Source: Legionellaceae bacterium
GTDB taxonomy: Bacteria > Pseudomonadota > Gammaproteobacteria > Legionellales > Legionellaceae
NCBI GenBank assembly: GCA_030148065.1
Contig: JASBUC010000022.1
Coordinates: 22,552-86,551 of the forward strand
Length of the DNA stretch: 64,000 nt
Direction: 5' to 3'
In this document: one piece after another, positions 8,898-17,193 of the stretch
How positions within the stretch are numbered: the stretch's first letter is position 1
How the letters are laid out: every line of letters begins with the position of its first letter
The notes under the pieces: model-generated
Seen by the model: the letters and a program-made list of their open reading frames with translations, nothing else
What the model was told of the DNA's origin: nothing
Databases searched by the model: none
Position numbers and translations under genes: made by a program

Positions 8898-9752
8898 TTA
8901 TGGTGAGATTCTGGGTGAAAACTCATCTTTTTTGTCTTTCTTTATACAAAAGGTCAGCGGGGAGAAGAATAGGAACTTAGAAGAGATGGTTGATGAGTGA
9001 GGGTTTGCATTGCTTACCCTGGCTGAGGCTGTCTGGACCTTGAAGGGTTTAACACTGGTTTCTTTGATGCTCTTTTCATCTGTGGCAGTCTTTAAGGTTG
9101 TTGTCAGTTTGGTGTTCTCTTCAATCTCCGGATCTTCCTTGCTGCTAATGTAGGCAACCATGCCTAATTCGTATAAACCCCAAATATTTGCAGTGGCAAT
9201 CGCATAGAAGAAGAGGCTGCCAAGTAGGGTAATGGGAAACTGAGTACTTATTAGGGAGATGGTAAGATTCAGAGCGGAGAGAAAGCTGCCAAAAGTTGCC
9301 ACTTGGATGTATCTGAAAAAATGTGACTGGGCGTTTTTATCTTGTTTAGTGGGCTTAAGGAAATCAAAGCGCTGTTTGATTTTATATTCAGCATAAAACC
9401 AACTTAAATTACTCATCACAAAGAGCCAACCGGCCACAGAGAGTAGGGCAGGACTCGCTATGGAGCAAAGGGCCATAAAACATGCAATGCAGCCCAAACT
9501 TGCTGACAAACTATATTCTGGGTTGTAAAGTAGGCGGACCGTTTGAGGTTTAACCGCTTGCTTTAGTTCATCTGATTCGGTGTGAAAAATGGCCATCTGC
9601 CAAAAAAGGTAGGCCATGAAATAAGTCAGAATGGAGGTGACAAAACACAAATACCCTAAGAGTGGGGGGCTTAATGTGGCACCTTTGCTAACCAACATTC
9701 CTGTTAAAAACAACACGCTGGAGAGTTGGTTAAAAAATTGACGAAGTTTCAC
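8898..9752 (-). CDS. Unknown multi-pass membrane protein
   Basis: I do not recognise this family. The frame is open from 9845, but a GTG at 9752 with AAGG eight bases upstream is the better start and gives 284 aa beginning VKLRQFF. Around five to six hydrophobic segments are visible (near LSSVLFLTGML, LGYLCFVTSILTYFMAYLFW, LGCIACFMALC, LLSVAGWLFVM, FGSFLSALNLTISL, LLGSLFFYAIATANIWGL). A C-terminal cytoplasmic-type tail of about 90 residues is Lys/Thr/Ser-rich. The gene may be read together with cdd and pnp, 64 bases downstream, but no functional link is evident. Confidence 0.7.
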   Translation of the reverse strand: MKLRQFFNQLSSVLFLTGMLVSKGATLSPPLLGYLCFVTSILTYFMAYLFWQMAIFHTESDELKQAVKPQTVRLLYNPEYSLSASLGCIACFMALCSIASPALLSVAGWLFVMSNLSWFYAEYKIKQRFDFLKPTKQDKNAQSHFFRYIQVATFGSFLSALNLTISLISTQFPITLLGSLFFYAIATANIWGLYELGMVAYISSKEDPEIEENTKLTTTLKTATDEKSIKETSVKPFKVQTASARVSNANPHSSTISSKFLFFSPLTFCIKKDKKDEFSPRISP

Positions 9753-9896
9753 GAATCTATACCTTTTTGAATATGTTTTGTATTGAAATTTTAAAAGAAG
9801 CCTTTTTTTTTGCCTATTTTTACCAGTGATGGGTATGCATGGCAAACTTTTTTTAACCTTGTTAAGATGTTTGGATAATCTAGTTCGGATCTTTTG

Positions 9897-11042
9897 ATGA
9901 CTAATAAGAAGAAGGATTTTTCCGTTGGGTTGGAAGAAGAACTTTTTTTGGTTGATAAAAAAGCTATCAAGTTGATTGACTCATGGCCAAAGGAATTTGA
10001 GCAGCGCTGTCAAGAACACTACCCTCAAAACATTATTCATGAATATTTAACTTCTCAGTTAGAAATCGTAACGCCACCTGCTGAGAACATCTCAGAGTTA
10101 TCAGAGTCTCTTCAAACCCTTCGAAGCTTTTGTGCGCGTGAAGCAAGCCAATGTGATTTGGCTTTAATGGCGTGCTCCACCCTCCCTGATGGACTATGGC
10201 AAGAGGCAGAACACACCGATCTCCCTCGATATCAAACCTTACACCAGTCGTTGAAGGCCGCATCAAGTAGAATGTTAGTCAGTGGCATGCACGTCCATGT
10301 TGGCATAGAGTGCGTGGAAAAGCGGCTAAGACTGTTAAATGAAATCACTCATTACCTACCGCTGGTGTTAGCGCTTAGCAGCTCATCGCCTTTTTGGTCA
10401 GGACTAGACAGTGGGCACATGTCCTATCGACTCTCAGTTATTTCAGGCCTGCCTCGCTCAGGCTGCCCCCCGTTCTTTGAGTCTTATCAAGATTATCAAG
10501 ATTACCTTAACTGCTTAATACACAATAAGTTTATCAGCAATGCGAGTGAAATATGGTGGGATGCACGACTAAATGCGCGCTTTCCTACGGTTGAAATAAG
10601 AATAAGTGACACTTGTACAAAGTTTCAAAATGGCATTGCCATTGCTGCTTTTATTTTGTGTTTATCACGCTACTTACTACTAGAGCGTTCTTCTCTATCT
10701 AAACAAAGGCTGTCTGAACAAACGCTTTTGTTCGCAGAAAATTATTGGCAAGCTCGTCGTTTTGGCCTAAATGAGGCTTTGTTCATCGGGCAATTAGACG
10801 GTGAAAAAAAGACATTTTCTTTCTTATTGGAGGAAATGATTTCACAGCTATTGCCTCATGCGCGTGAATTATCTTGTGAAGAAGCACTATTAGACTGTTA
10901 TGCCATCCTAGAAAATGGCACGTCTGCCGATCAGCAACGTTCTGTTTTTTATCAAGCCTTAGAGGAACATGGAAACGCTAAAAAAGCACTCGCTTCAGTC
11001 AAAATGTTCCTTCTTAGCGAAACCTTGATTGGACTGAATTAG
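9897..11042 (+). CDS. YbdK-type carboxylate-amine ligase (GCS2 family)
   Basis: ATP-dependent ligase of the glutamate-cysteine ligase 2 family. Visible features are the N-terminal VGLEEELFLVD, the SQLEIVTPP segment, the SGMHVHVG nucleotide/metal region and the WWDARLNARFPTVEIRISD block, all characteristic of YbdK. E. coli YbdK has only weak gamma-glutamylcysteine activity, so the true substrate is uncertain. The ATG at 9897 is chosen over a TTG one codon earlier. At 381 aa the length is normal. Residues around 200-206 (SYQDYQDYLN) come from a small tandem repeat of nine bases at about 10487-10504. It converges on zapD with a four-base overlap. Confidence 0.88.
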   Translation: MTNKKKDFSVGLEEELFLVDKKAIKLIDSWPKEFEQRCQEHYPQNIIHEYLTSQLEIVTPPAENISELSESLQTLRSFCAREASQCDLALMACSTLPDGLWQEAEHTDLPRYQTLHQSLKAASSRMLVSGMHVHVGIECVEKRLRLLNEITHYLPLVLALSSSSPFWSGLDSGHMSYRLSVISGLPRSGCPPFFESYQDYQDYLNCLIHNKFISNASEIWWDARLNARFPTVEIRISDTCTKFQNGIAIAAFILCLSRYLLLERSSLSKQRLSEQTLLFAENYWQARRFGLNEALFIGQLDGEKKTFSFLLEEMISQLLPHARELSCEEALLDCYAILENGTSADQQRSVFYQALEEHGNAKKALASVKMFLLSETLIGLN

Positions 11043-11842
11043 AGTTTACAAAGGGCAAGTTTAACCATCACTTTCTGAGTTATTTTATGACTGGGTTTAA
11101 TAAAATCTGTGTTAAGAAGCTGCAGGCTGATCCCATGATGGCCGGCTCTAATGTCTGGGTAGAGTTCATGGGTTGATGGAAGGCTAATTCTTACTAGGTG
11201 TGAGACTGCATTTTGAACAGGGAGTTGCAGAAAGCCATTGCTAACGCAAAACTCTTGAAAACTGCCAAACTCACGTATGAGAGAGAGCTTTGTTGAAATA
11301 ATCATTGAGATGTTAGAAAGATGGCTAACCCACCGTTTGAGATCATTTTGACAAGAAAGCCCACCACGGCCTAACCAGTTTTGCAGATAATACGAAGGCC
11401 CTTTTTCTTGAAACCCCTTATTTTTATAGCGTTCATAGTTTGTGGCGATAAAGTGCTCACTTAAGAGTTCATGACTAAATTTAGCCGATTGCTGACTCAA
11501 ACATTTTAATTGTCCAGCGATGCTACTGAGTAATGAGTCTAGTTTGACCGGATCAATGGCTTTCTCTTTGGCAAATTTAGTAAGGACTTGTTCAAGTTTC
11601 AAATAAAATTGAATGTACTTACTTTTTAGTTCTGGTTTATCGATAATGGCGATTAACTTTATAAGATTATCTAAGGCCGTTTCACACTGTACGGGCGAGT
11701 GCCCCTCTAATTGGCAAGTAATGTTTTGATACAACCACTCAAAATTTAATGCATGAGAGGCAAGAGGAGTCAGTGCGTACTCATAAACCACATCCTTGGC
11801 ATTTATCATAATGAGAGAGAGTGTATTGGCGCTTATGTTCAC
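11039..11842 (-). CDS. zapD: Cell division protein ZapD
   Basis: Cytoplasmic protein that cross-links FtsZ filaments at the division ring. The 267-aa chain has the ZapD pattern: YEYALTPLASHALNFEWLYQ at the start, the middle NYLQNWLG-like piece (YYLQNWLGRGG), and the C-terminal ELYPDIRAGHHGISLQLL. Its place directly after coaE matches the E. coli coaE-zapD order and supports the call. The start is a GTG at 11842 with AGG five bases before it; the internal ATG 12 codons on has no ribosome site. It overlaps ybdK by four bases at its end. Confidence 0.93.
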   Translation of the reverse strand: MNISANTLSLIMINAKDVVYEYALTPLASHALNFEWLYQNITCQLEGHSPVQCETALDNLIKLIAIIDKPELKSKYIQFYLKLEQVLTKFAKEKAIDPVKLDSLLSSIAGQLKCLSQQSAKFSHELLSEHFIATNYERYKNKGFQEKGPSYYLQNWLGRGGLSCQNDLKRWVSHLSNISMIISTKLSLIREFGSFQEFCVSNGFLQLPVQNAVSHLVRISLPSTHELYPDIRAGHHGISLQLLNTDFIKPSHKITQKVMVKLALCKL

Positions 11843-11908
11843 CCTAACCTAGAAATTGTTAACAAACAAGTGGTGTCTATCGCAGTGGGAAAGTAAGGGC
11901 TTCGGACA

Positions 11909-12502
11909 TTATTTCTCAATGAGTTGCTGATGCAAGGCAACAATTTGGCACTTTAAGTGTTCAGGCTCACCATCATTATTTAATAAATAATCAGAAAAAG
12001 ACTTTGTTTTTTTGAGAAAGTGCTGACTGTTTACAATTGATTCTAGTAATTTTTGCGGAAGTTTGTCTCGGTTTGCTGCTCGCTCAAGTTGGGTGTCTTG
12101 TTTGCACTCTATGAAGATAATCCCATCTAAGTATGGGAAATCCTCTTTTGATTTTAAAAGAGGAATCTCAACAATGGTGTAAGGTGCGTCTGTTTTCTTC
12201 ATAACAAGCTGTTTGATTTTTGCTCTGACAGCAGGATGAAGGATGGATTCTAACAAGGCTTTGGCCTCTATGTTATTAAAGATGAGCTCTTTAAGTGTTT
12301 GCCTGTCTATTTCTTTACTATCATTTTTTAAGATCTTTTCTCCAAAGGCTTGAAGTACTGCCTGGTAGCTTGCTTCTTGTGGGGAAAGAAGCTGGTGAAC
12401 CAGTTTGTCTGCACTGATAACAGTTGCGCCTAATTCTTTAAAAATCTGGCATGCGGTTGACTTTCCGGAGCCAATTCCTCCGGTCAAAGCAAAAGCACTC
12501 AT
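11909..12502 (-). CDS. coaE: Dephospho-CoA kinase CoaE
   Basis: Last enzyme of coenzyme A synthesis, phosphorylating the 3'-hydroxyl of dephospho-CoA. Walker A is ALTGGIGSGKSTA at residues 5-17; the SADKLVHQLL, LLESILHPAVRAKI and VEIPLLKSKE blocks are all family markers. At 197 aa it has the normal size. The ATG overlaps the upstream hydrolase stop by four bases (ATGA), and zapD follows after 66 bases. Confidence 0.96.
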   Translation of the reverse strand: MSAFALTGGIGSGKSTACQIFKELGATVISADKLVHQLLSPQEASYQAVLQAFGEKILKNDSKEIDRQTLKELIFNNIEAKALLESILHPAVRAKIKQLVMKKTDAPYTIVEIPLLKSKEDFPYLDGIIFIECKQDTQLERAANRDKLPQKLLESIVNSQHFLKKTKSFSDYLLNNDGEPEHLKCQIVALHQQLIEK

Positions 12503-13557
12503 GATAGAAAATTGTCAATAGAGGCGATTAATTTCCGAAAATCAGGATTGTAAGTGTTTCTGACAAGACGATGATAGCGACTTAGATTTTTAGCCGTTAG
12601 AGCTCCTTGATACTCAGAACGGGTGGCCTCTTTTTTACCATAGTGTGGATGTGTTGGGGAAATGGTTAAACAGACGTGGGAAAAGTTTAAGAGTTTTTCC
12701 TCAGGAAAGCAGCTTTGTACGACGGTCATATTGTTTAATGTCTTTGACGGTTGATTGGCATAGTAACGCAATTGCTTTTTTTCAGCATGTAATTTTTGAT
12801 AAACCTTCAATGCATTACCTACTGAGATGGTCTCATCATCTTCAGAGAGAATGAAGTAGCATGGTGGCAGGTTCTTTGCTCTTTTTAATTCATGGCGAAC
12901 TTTTTTTCCAAGCTCTCTAACTTGGTAGGCGGCATTGGTTGTGATAGAGCGGTACTTTGCAAAGTCATCTTCGCAGCGCTTTATTAGCCAAGGGACGTAT
13001 TTTCTAAAACAATAGACCAGAGGCAAGAGTGTTTGCGGCAGAGGACGAATCTTAAAGGCTGGACAAAAAAGAACCAGAGAAGAGACTTTCTGAGGGTAGA
13101 GAAGGGCGGCTTTCAAAGCGAGTAAAGCACCCGTTGATAAGCCGATGAGTGAGACTTTTTCAACCTCACTACCAAAGCTCTCTAAGGCAACAAGCACCTC
13201 ATAAATCCATTGTTGGTAGTGCACTTCTAACAGATCAGAGGGAATCGTGCCATGCCCTTTTAAGAGTAAGTTTTTGACTAAATACCCTTTGTTTAATAAG
13301 TCCTGCTCAATGGAGAGCATGGAAAAGGGAGAGTCGAGTAAACCATGAATTAGTATAATTCCATGTCGATTAGAGTTCTTAGGTTTTTGAGTGCGAGGTT
13401 TATTAGCCCTCATTATTTTAGATAAGCGTTCCTTGTCACAGGTCTTATGTGCTGTCAGTAGCGCCTCTTCAGCGTTTCGTAAGTAAGCCCTAAATTCTAG
13501 CTCTCTAAATGGAATGGACATAACCCCATGGTTTAATTTAATGGTTTTGATAATCAT
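12499..13557 (-). CDS. Alpha/beta hydrolase, carboxylesterase or monoglyceride lipase-like
   Basis: Serine hydrolase of 352 aa. The core shows IILIHGLLDSP (oxyanion region, near residue 88), LLKGHGTIPSD, and the nucleophile elbow GLSTG with Ser as the presumed nucleophile, followed by LVLFCPAFKIRP. A catalytic Asp is likely in LSEDDETIS and His in FSHVCLTISPTHPHYG. No signal peptide is visible, so it should be cytoplasmic. Substrate unknown; esterases of this shape act on monoacylglycerols or short esters. It overlaps coaE by four bases, so it is probably co-transcribed with coaE-zapD. Confidence 0.85.
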   Translation of the reverse strand: MIIKTIKLNHGVMSIPFRELEFRAYLRNAEEALLTAHKTCDKERLSKIMRANKPRTQKPKNSNRHGIILIHGLLDSPFSMLSIEQDLLNKGYLVKNLLLKGHGTIPSDLLEVHYQQWIYEVLVALESFGSEVEKVSLIGLSTGALLALKAALLYPQKVSSLVLFCPAFKIRPLPQTLLPLVYCFRKYVPWLIKRCEDDFAKYRSITTNAAYQVRELGKKVRHELKRAKNLPPCYFILSEDDETISVGNALKVYQKLHAEKKQLRYYANQPSKTLNNMTVVQSCFPEEKLLNFSHVCLTISPTHPHYGKKEATRSEYQGALTAKNLSRYHRLVRNTYNPDFRKLIASIDNFLS

Positions 13558-13660
13558 AGTTCATGCTTTGTCGTTAGTAAAAAAACCTTCGATGTTGATG
13601 CAATTTAATTAAAGTTTGGTTTAAAATGTTGGTCTATGAGTGCCAAAGAGAGAGGCGTGA

Positions 13661-13993
13661 ATGTTAGTCAGATTAGTTTTAGGATTCTGTGTTCTTATGA
13701 GCCTCTTTGCTTGTAGTAATGACTCAAAGCGCTCATTTGATACTTTTTATCATAGAATTCAACAATGCCAAAGTCAGGATGGGCCATCCTGTCGCAATGA
13801 TTTAAGCTTATGGCATCAAGTGACCCCACTGATTGAGTCCTTGCAGAATAATCCCCAAATACTCGGGGTTGAACTTATGAAACTACAAACCAGCATGGTG
13901 TTTTCAAGCAGTAAGGCAAGTTTTGATGAAAAAAAACAAAAAGAAGGCATTTACTATCAAGTGATCCGGTGGTTTGAGTCCCCAAGAGGCTAA
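13661..13993 (+). CDS. Small predicted lipoprotein upstream of surE
   Basis: The 110-aa product begins with a lipoprotein signal: [17 protein letters not shown], with the lipobox SLFAC and a Cys at residue 18. The mature part is short, polar and has three further cysteines near CQSQDGPSC. No family is recognised. AGAGAGG before the ATG is a good ribosome site. It lies two bases before surE and so belongs to the surE-yqaA-nlpD-rpoS run. A membrane-bound periplasmic role is all that can be inferred. Confidence 0.8.
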   Translation: MLVRLVLGFCVLMSLFACSNDSKRSFDTFYHRIQQCQSQDGPSCRNDLSLWHQVTPLIESLQNNPQILGVELMKLQTSMVFSSSKASFDEKKQKEGIYYQVIRWFESPRG

Positions 13994-13995
13994 TA

Positions 13996-14757
13996 ATGAT
14001 GAGAATATTGGTAAGTAATGATGATGGTGTTAACGCAAAAGGGATTAAGGCATTGCAAGAAGCATTATCCACCATTGCGGAGGTTGATACGGTTGCTCCA
14101 GATAGAAATAGAAGTGCGGCTAGTAACTCTTTGACCTTAATGAGACCACTTAGAGTGAGTAGACAAGACAATGGATTCTACAGTGTGCAAGGTACCCCGA
14201 CTGATTGTGTGCACCTTGCAGTAACTGGTTTTTTAGATCCAAAACCAGACATGGTTATTTCTGGTGTGAACGATGGCGCTAACCTAGGGGATGACATTTT
14301 ATATTCTGGTACGGTTGCTGCTGCCATGGAAGGTCGCTTTTTAGGTCTTCCAGCCATTGCTCTTTCTATGGTTGGGGACAATATTTCACACTTTCAAACC
14401 GGCGCAAGAGTGGCCAAAGAACTTGTTTTAAAATTAAAAAAATTGCCGCTGCCATCGAGCACCATATTAAACGTTAACATTCCTGATTTACCATTTGATG
14501 AGCTAAAAGGGTATGAAATTACTCGCCTTGGTAGTCGCCACTGTTCTGAGCCCTTAGTTGAACAACTCGATCCTCGCGGTCAAAAAATGTATTGGGTTGG
14601 GCCACCGGGTGCTGAGCAAGATGCCGGCACAGGCACTGATTTTTATGCCATTAAGCGAGGTTATGTCTCAATTACTCCTCTGCAGTTAGACATGACTCAT
14701 TATGAAATGTTTTCACAGTTATCTGAGTGGATGGGTCAGGTGGAAAACGCAACATGA
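13996..14757 (+). CDS. surE: 5'/3'-nucleotidase SurE
   Basis: Metal-dependent nucleotidase and exopolyphosphatase of stationary-phase survival. The N-terminal [15 protein letters not shown] carries the metal-binding Asp pair; [25 protein letters not shown] and [27 protein letters not shown] are all signature blocks. At 253 aa it has the usual length. A second ATG at 13999 is an equally likely start; AGAGG precedes both. It sits in the stationary-phase cluster leading to rpoS. Its stop overlaps yqaA by ATGA. Confidence 0.97.
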   Translation: MMRILVSNDDGVNAKGIKALQEALSTIAEVDTVAPDRNRSAASNSLTLMRPLRVSRQDNGFYSVQGTPTDCVHLAVTGFLDPKPDMVISGVNDGANLGDDILYSGTVAAAMEGRFLGLPAIALSMVGDNISHFQTGARVAKELVLKLKKLPLPSSTILNVNIPDLPFDELKGYEITRLGSRHCSEPLVEQLDPRGQKMYWVGPPGAEQDAGTGTDFYAIKRGYVSITPLQLDMTHYEMFSQLSEWMGQVENAT

Positions 14758-15335
14758 GGCTTTTTTCAAGGCTTTATAATCGCTCGCTAATGTGGTCAAA
14801 ACACCCTTATGCCACTCGCTATTTAGCATGCGTTGCCTTTGCTGAATCCTCTTTTTTTCCCATCCCGCCGGATGTCATGCTGATCCCCATGGGATTGGCA
14901 TTGCCCAAAAAAGCACTAAGATATGCCTTAATAACCACATTTTTTTCGGTGCTTGGAGGTATTTTAGGGTACCTCTTAGGGTATTTTTTTGCGCCAATGG
15001 TTCAAGAGCTTCTACAGCACTTTGACTTGCTTGGGCGCTTTTTGTTGGTTAAAAGCTGGTTTCTTAACTATGGTATTTGGATTATTTTTCTAGCAGGGTT
15101 TTCACCAATTCCCTATAAACTCTTCACCATTGCAGCAGGTGTGCTACAAATGAGTTTTTTACCGTTTGTGTTGGCTTCCTTTGTCGGCAGAGGCTCGCGA
15201 TTTTTCTTACTCTCACTTGCCATCTATTACTTTGGTGAACGTGTGAATAAAAGCCTTGAGAAGTACATTGAGTCATTGGGGTGGTTGTTTTGCATGGCGG
15301 CGACGGTGATTTATATTATTTATGCCTCTAGTTAG
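14754..15335 (+). CDS. yqaA: YqaA-type inner-membrane protein (VTT/DedA superfamily)
   Basis: The 193-aa membrane protein has four to five hydrophobic segments. [21 protein letters not shown] and the later [19 protein letters not shown] are the paired re-entrant motifs of the YqaA branch of the DedA/VTT superfamily, whose members move lipids across membranes in studied cases. The start is the ATG at 14754, overlapping the surE stop (ATGA); an upstream in-frame start inside surE is unlikely. It occupies the place that pcm holds between surE and nlpD in E. coli. Confidence 0.88.
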   Translation: MRLFSRLYNRSLMWSKHPYATRYLACVAFAESSFFPIPPDVMLIPMGLALPKKALRYALITTFFSVLGGILGYLLGYFFAPMVQELLQHFDLLGRFLLVKSWFLNYGIWIIFLAGFSPIPYKLFTIAAGVLQMSFLPFVLASFVGRGSRFFLLSLAIYYFGERVNKSLEKYIESLGWLFCMAATVIYIIYASS

Positions 15336-15367
15336 ACTAAGAACTTGCTAAAAACAGGATGTTCTGC

Positions 15368-16108
15368 ATGAATAAGTTTTTTTTAGTTTTTCTCGGTTGT
15401 TTGCTACTAGTTTCTTGCGGTCAACGAAAAGAGCCAGCACCCGTTTATGAGGTGTCATGGAAAAAGCAATACAGCAGCCAGGATTATCGTGTTAAGAAGG
15501 GGGACACACTCTACTCCGTTGCTTGGCGCTTTGGTTATGATTATAAAGTGCTTGCTAAATTTAATCATTTATCGCCACCTTATCCCTTAAGTGTTAAGCA
15601 GACACTGCATTTACCGAGCCAAAAACAAACCAAGAAATTGGATAAAGAGGTTCAAATTGTCCGTAAAAAACAAATAAAACCTAAAAAGGTGGTCATCGAG
15701 AAAAAGACACAGATCTCCATTAAAAAGCCAAATGTTGCCGATCAAAAGTGGTATTTTCCCACAAGGGGCAAAATCGTTGGACGCTACAGCAAAAAAAATG
15801 ACAGTAATGGCATCGAAATAGCAGGCGCGTTGGGCCGAGAAATTAAGGCGTCTCGCAGTGGCGTGGTCGCTTATAGTGGAAATGGGCTAAGAGGTTATGG
15901 TAACTTGATAATTATAAAGCACAATTCTACCTTTTTAAGTGCTTATGCGTTTAATAGGAAAAACGTAGTTAAAGAAGGGCAAGTGGTTAAAGCTGGAACT
16001 AAAATTGCCGAAATGGGTAGTAACAATAGGGGAAATCCTCTGTTGCATTTTGAAATAAGGCGTAATGGAAAGCCGGTTAATCCGCTTTCTTACTTGCCGT
16101 CAAAATAA
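15368..16108 (+). CDS. nlpD: NlpD-type lipoprotein, LysM plus M23 domain
   Basis: Envelope lipoprotein that activates the amidases which split septal peptidoglycan. A lipoprotein signal ends with LLLVSC. A LysM domain follows (YRVKKGDTLYSVAWRFGYDYKVLAKFNHLSPPYPL, about 40-75), then a Lys-rich linker and a C-terminal M23-like domain with GNLIIIKHNSTFLSAYA and LLHFEIRRNGKPVNPLSYL. The M23 metal ligands are partly absent, as in the degenerate NlpD/EnvC group that activates rather than cuts. ATG 15368 is preferred to ATG 15359 for spacing to AGG. Directly precedes rpoS, the classical order. Confidence 0.95.
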   Translation: MNKFFLVFLGCLLLVSCGQRKEPAPVYEVSWKKQYSSQDYRVKKGDTLYSVAWRFGYDYKVLAKFNHLSPPYPLSVKQTLHLPSQKQTKKLDKEVQIVRKKQIKPKKVVIEKKTQISIKKPNVADQKWYFPTRGKIVGRYSKKNDSNGIEIAGALGREIKASRSGVVAYSGNGLRGYGNLIIIKHNSTFLSAYAFNRKNVVKEGQVVKAGTKIAEMGSNNRGNPLLHFEIRRNGKPVNPLSYLPSK

Positions 16109-16115
16109 GATTCAT

Positions 16116-16145
16116 TGTTCCAACAATAAGAGCTTATTGTGAACA
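16116..16145 (+). promoter_or_regulatory. Stem-loop in the nlpD-rpoS gap
   Basis: TGTTC (16116-16120) pairs with GAACA (16141-16145) and, after a two-base bulge, ACAATAA (16123-16129) pairs with TTATTGT (16134-16140) around the loop GAGC. This 12-bp stem ends 12 bases before the rpoS ribosome site (GAAGAGGG). No T-run follows, so it looks more like a leader structure than a terminator. Confidence 0.5.
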
Positions 16146-16169
16146 TTACACTTTTGAAGAGGGTTTTTC

Positions 16170-17132
16170 ATGAACAAACCAACTAAAGCTGGTAAGAGTA
16201 AAACGTCCGTAAAAGCCACTGCAAAGTCAAAAAAAGTTGTAAAAAAAGAAAGCACTAAAACAGTGACCAAGAGTCTAAATCACACGAATAAGGGAAAAGT
16301 CTCCTCCGATCCTACACAAATATATCTTAGTGAAATCGGCTTTTCTCCATTACTAACGGCTGAGGAAGAAGTCTTCTATGCTAGGAAGGCTCTCAAAGGC
16401 TGTGAAAAATCTCGCTCTAAGATGATTGAGAGTAATCTTCGTTTGGTGGTCAAAATTTCTAGACGTTATCTTAATCGAGGCTTGCCACTGCTTGATTTAA
16501 TTGAAGAGGGCAATTTAGGTCTGATGCGAGCGGTTGAAAAGTACGATCCAGAACGAGGATTTCGTTTTTCAACCTATGCAACTTGGTGGATAAGACAAAC
16601 CATTGAGCGTGCCATCATGAATCAAACCAGAACCATCAGACTGCCAATTCACGTTGTTAAAGAACTGAATGTTTATTTAAGAGCGGCTAGAAAATTAACA
16701 CAAGAATTAGATCATGAGCCTACGGCAGAGGAAATTGCTGAGCTGGTTGATAAGCCCATTGCGGATGTTAAAAAATTGCTGGGTTTAAATGATAAAATAG
16801 CATCAGTTGATTCACCGGTTGGTTTTGATGAGCATAAATCATTACTCGATACCATTCCTGATGCAAGCTGCTCCAATCCTGCTGACATTTTAACTGATGA
16901 AAACCTAAAACAGCACATCGAGCTTTGGTTAAATGAGCTCACTGATAATCAAAGAGAAGTCATTACTCGGCGCTTTGGCTTGCGTGGCTTTGAAAAATCA
17001 ACACTAGAGGACGTTGGACAAGCCATTGGTTTGACACGTGAACGCGTTAGACAAATTCAAGTCGAAGCCTTAAAAAGCCTGCGCAATATCTTTGAAAAAT
17101 ATGGCTTATCACACGAGATGGTCTTTGAGTAG
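16170..17132 (+). CDS. rpoS: Stationary-phase sigma factor RpoS
   Basis: General stress sigma factor. Regions are clear: 1.2 ([25 protein letters not shown]), 2 ([55 protein letters not shown], with the -10 recognition helix), 3 ([16 protein letters not shown]) and 4 ([24 protein letters not shown] for -35 binding). The order nlpD-rpoS identifies it as RpoS and not RpoD. At 320 aa it is slightly short. Odd point: the first 43 residues hold 14 Lys and a single Glu, where E. coli RpoS has a strongly acidic region 1.1. A hairpin follows the stop. Confidence 0.97.
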   Translation: MNKPTKAGKSKTSVKATAKSKKVVKKESTKTVTKSLNHTNKGKVSSDPTQIYLSEIGFSPLLTAEEEVFYARKALKGCEKSRSKMIESNLRLVVKISRRYLNRGLPLLDLIEEGNLGLMRAVEKYDPERGFRFSTYATWWIRQTIERAIMNQTRTIRLPIHVVKELNVYLRAARKLTQELDHEPTAEEIAELVDKPIADVKKLLGLNDKIASVDSPVGFDEHKSLLDTIPDASCSNPADILTDENLKQHIELWLNELTDNQREVITRRFGLRGFEKSTLEDVGQAIGLTRERVRQIQVEALKSLRNIFEKYGLSHEMVFE

Positions 17133-17137
17133 TCAAG

Positions 17138-17160
17138 AGGCCCCATTTTTTTAGGGGCCT
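17138..17160. terminator. Hairpin between rpoS and hmgA
   Basis: AGGCCCC (17138-17144) pairs perfectly with GGGGCCT (17154-17160) around a nine-base AT loop. It lies six bases after the rpoS stop and 33 bases beyond the hmgA stop on the other strand. GC-rich stem and position fit a shared terminator, though a T-run follows on neither strand. Confidence 0.6.
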
Positions 17161-17193
17161 TTGCAAGGATATTGAGTATATTTTGAGCACAAT

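Noticed and set aside
17138..17160. Riboswitch or attenuator after rpoS
   Set aside because: A short perfect stem in a convergent gap is better explained as a shared terminator.
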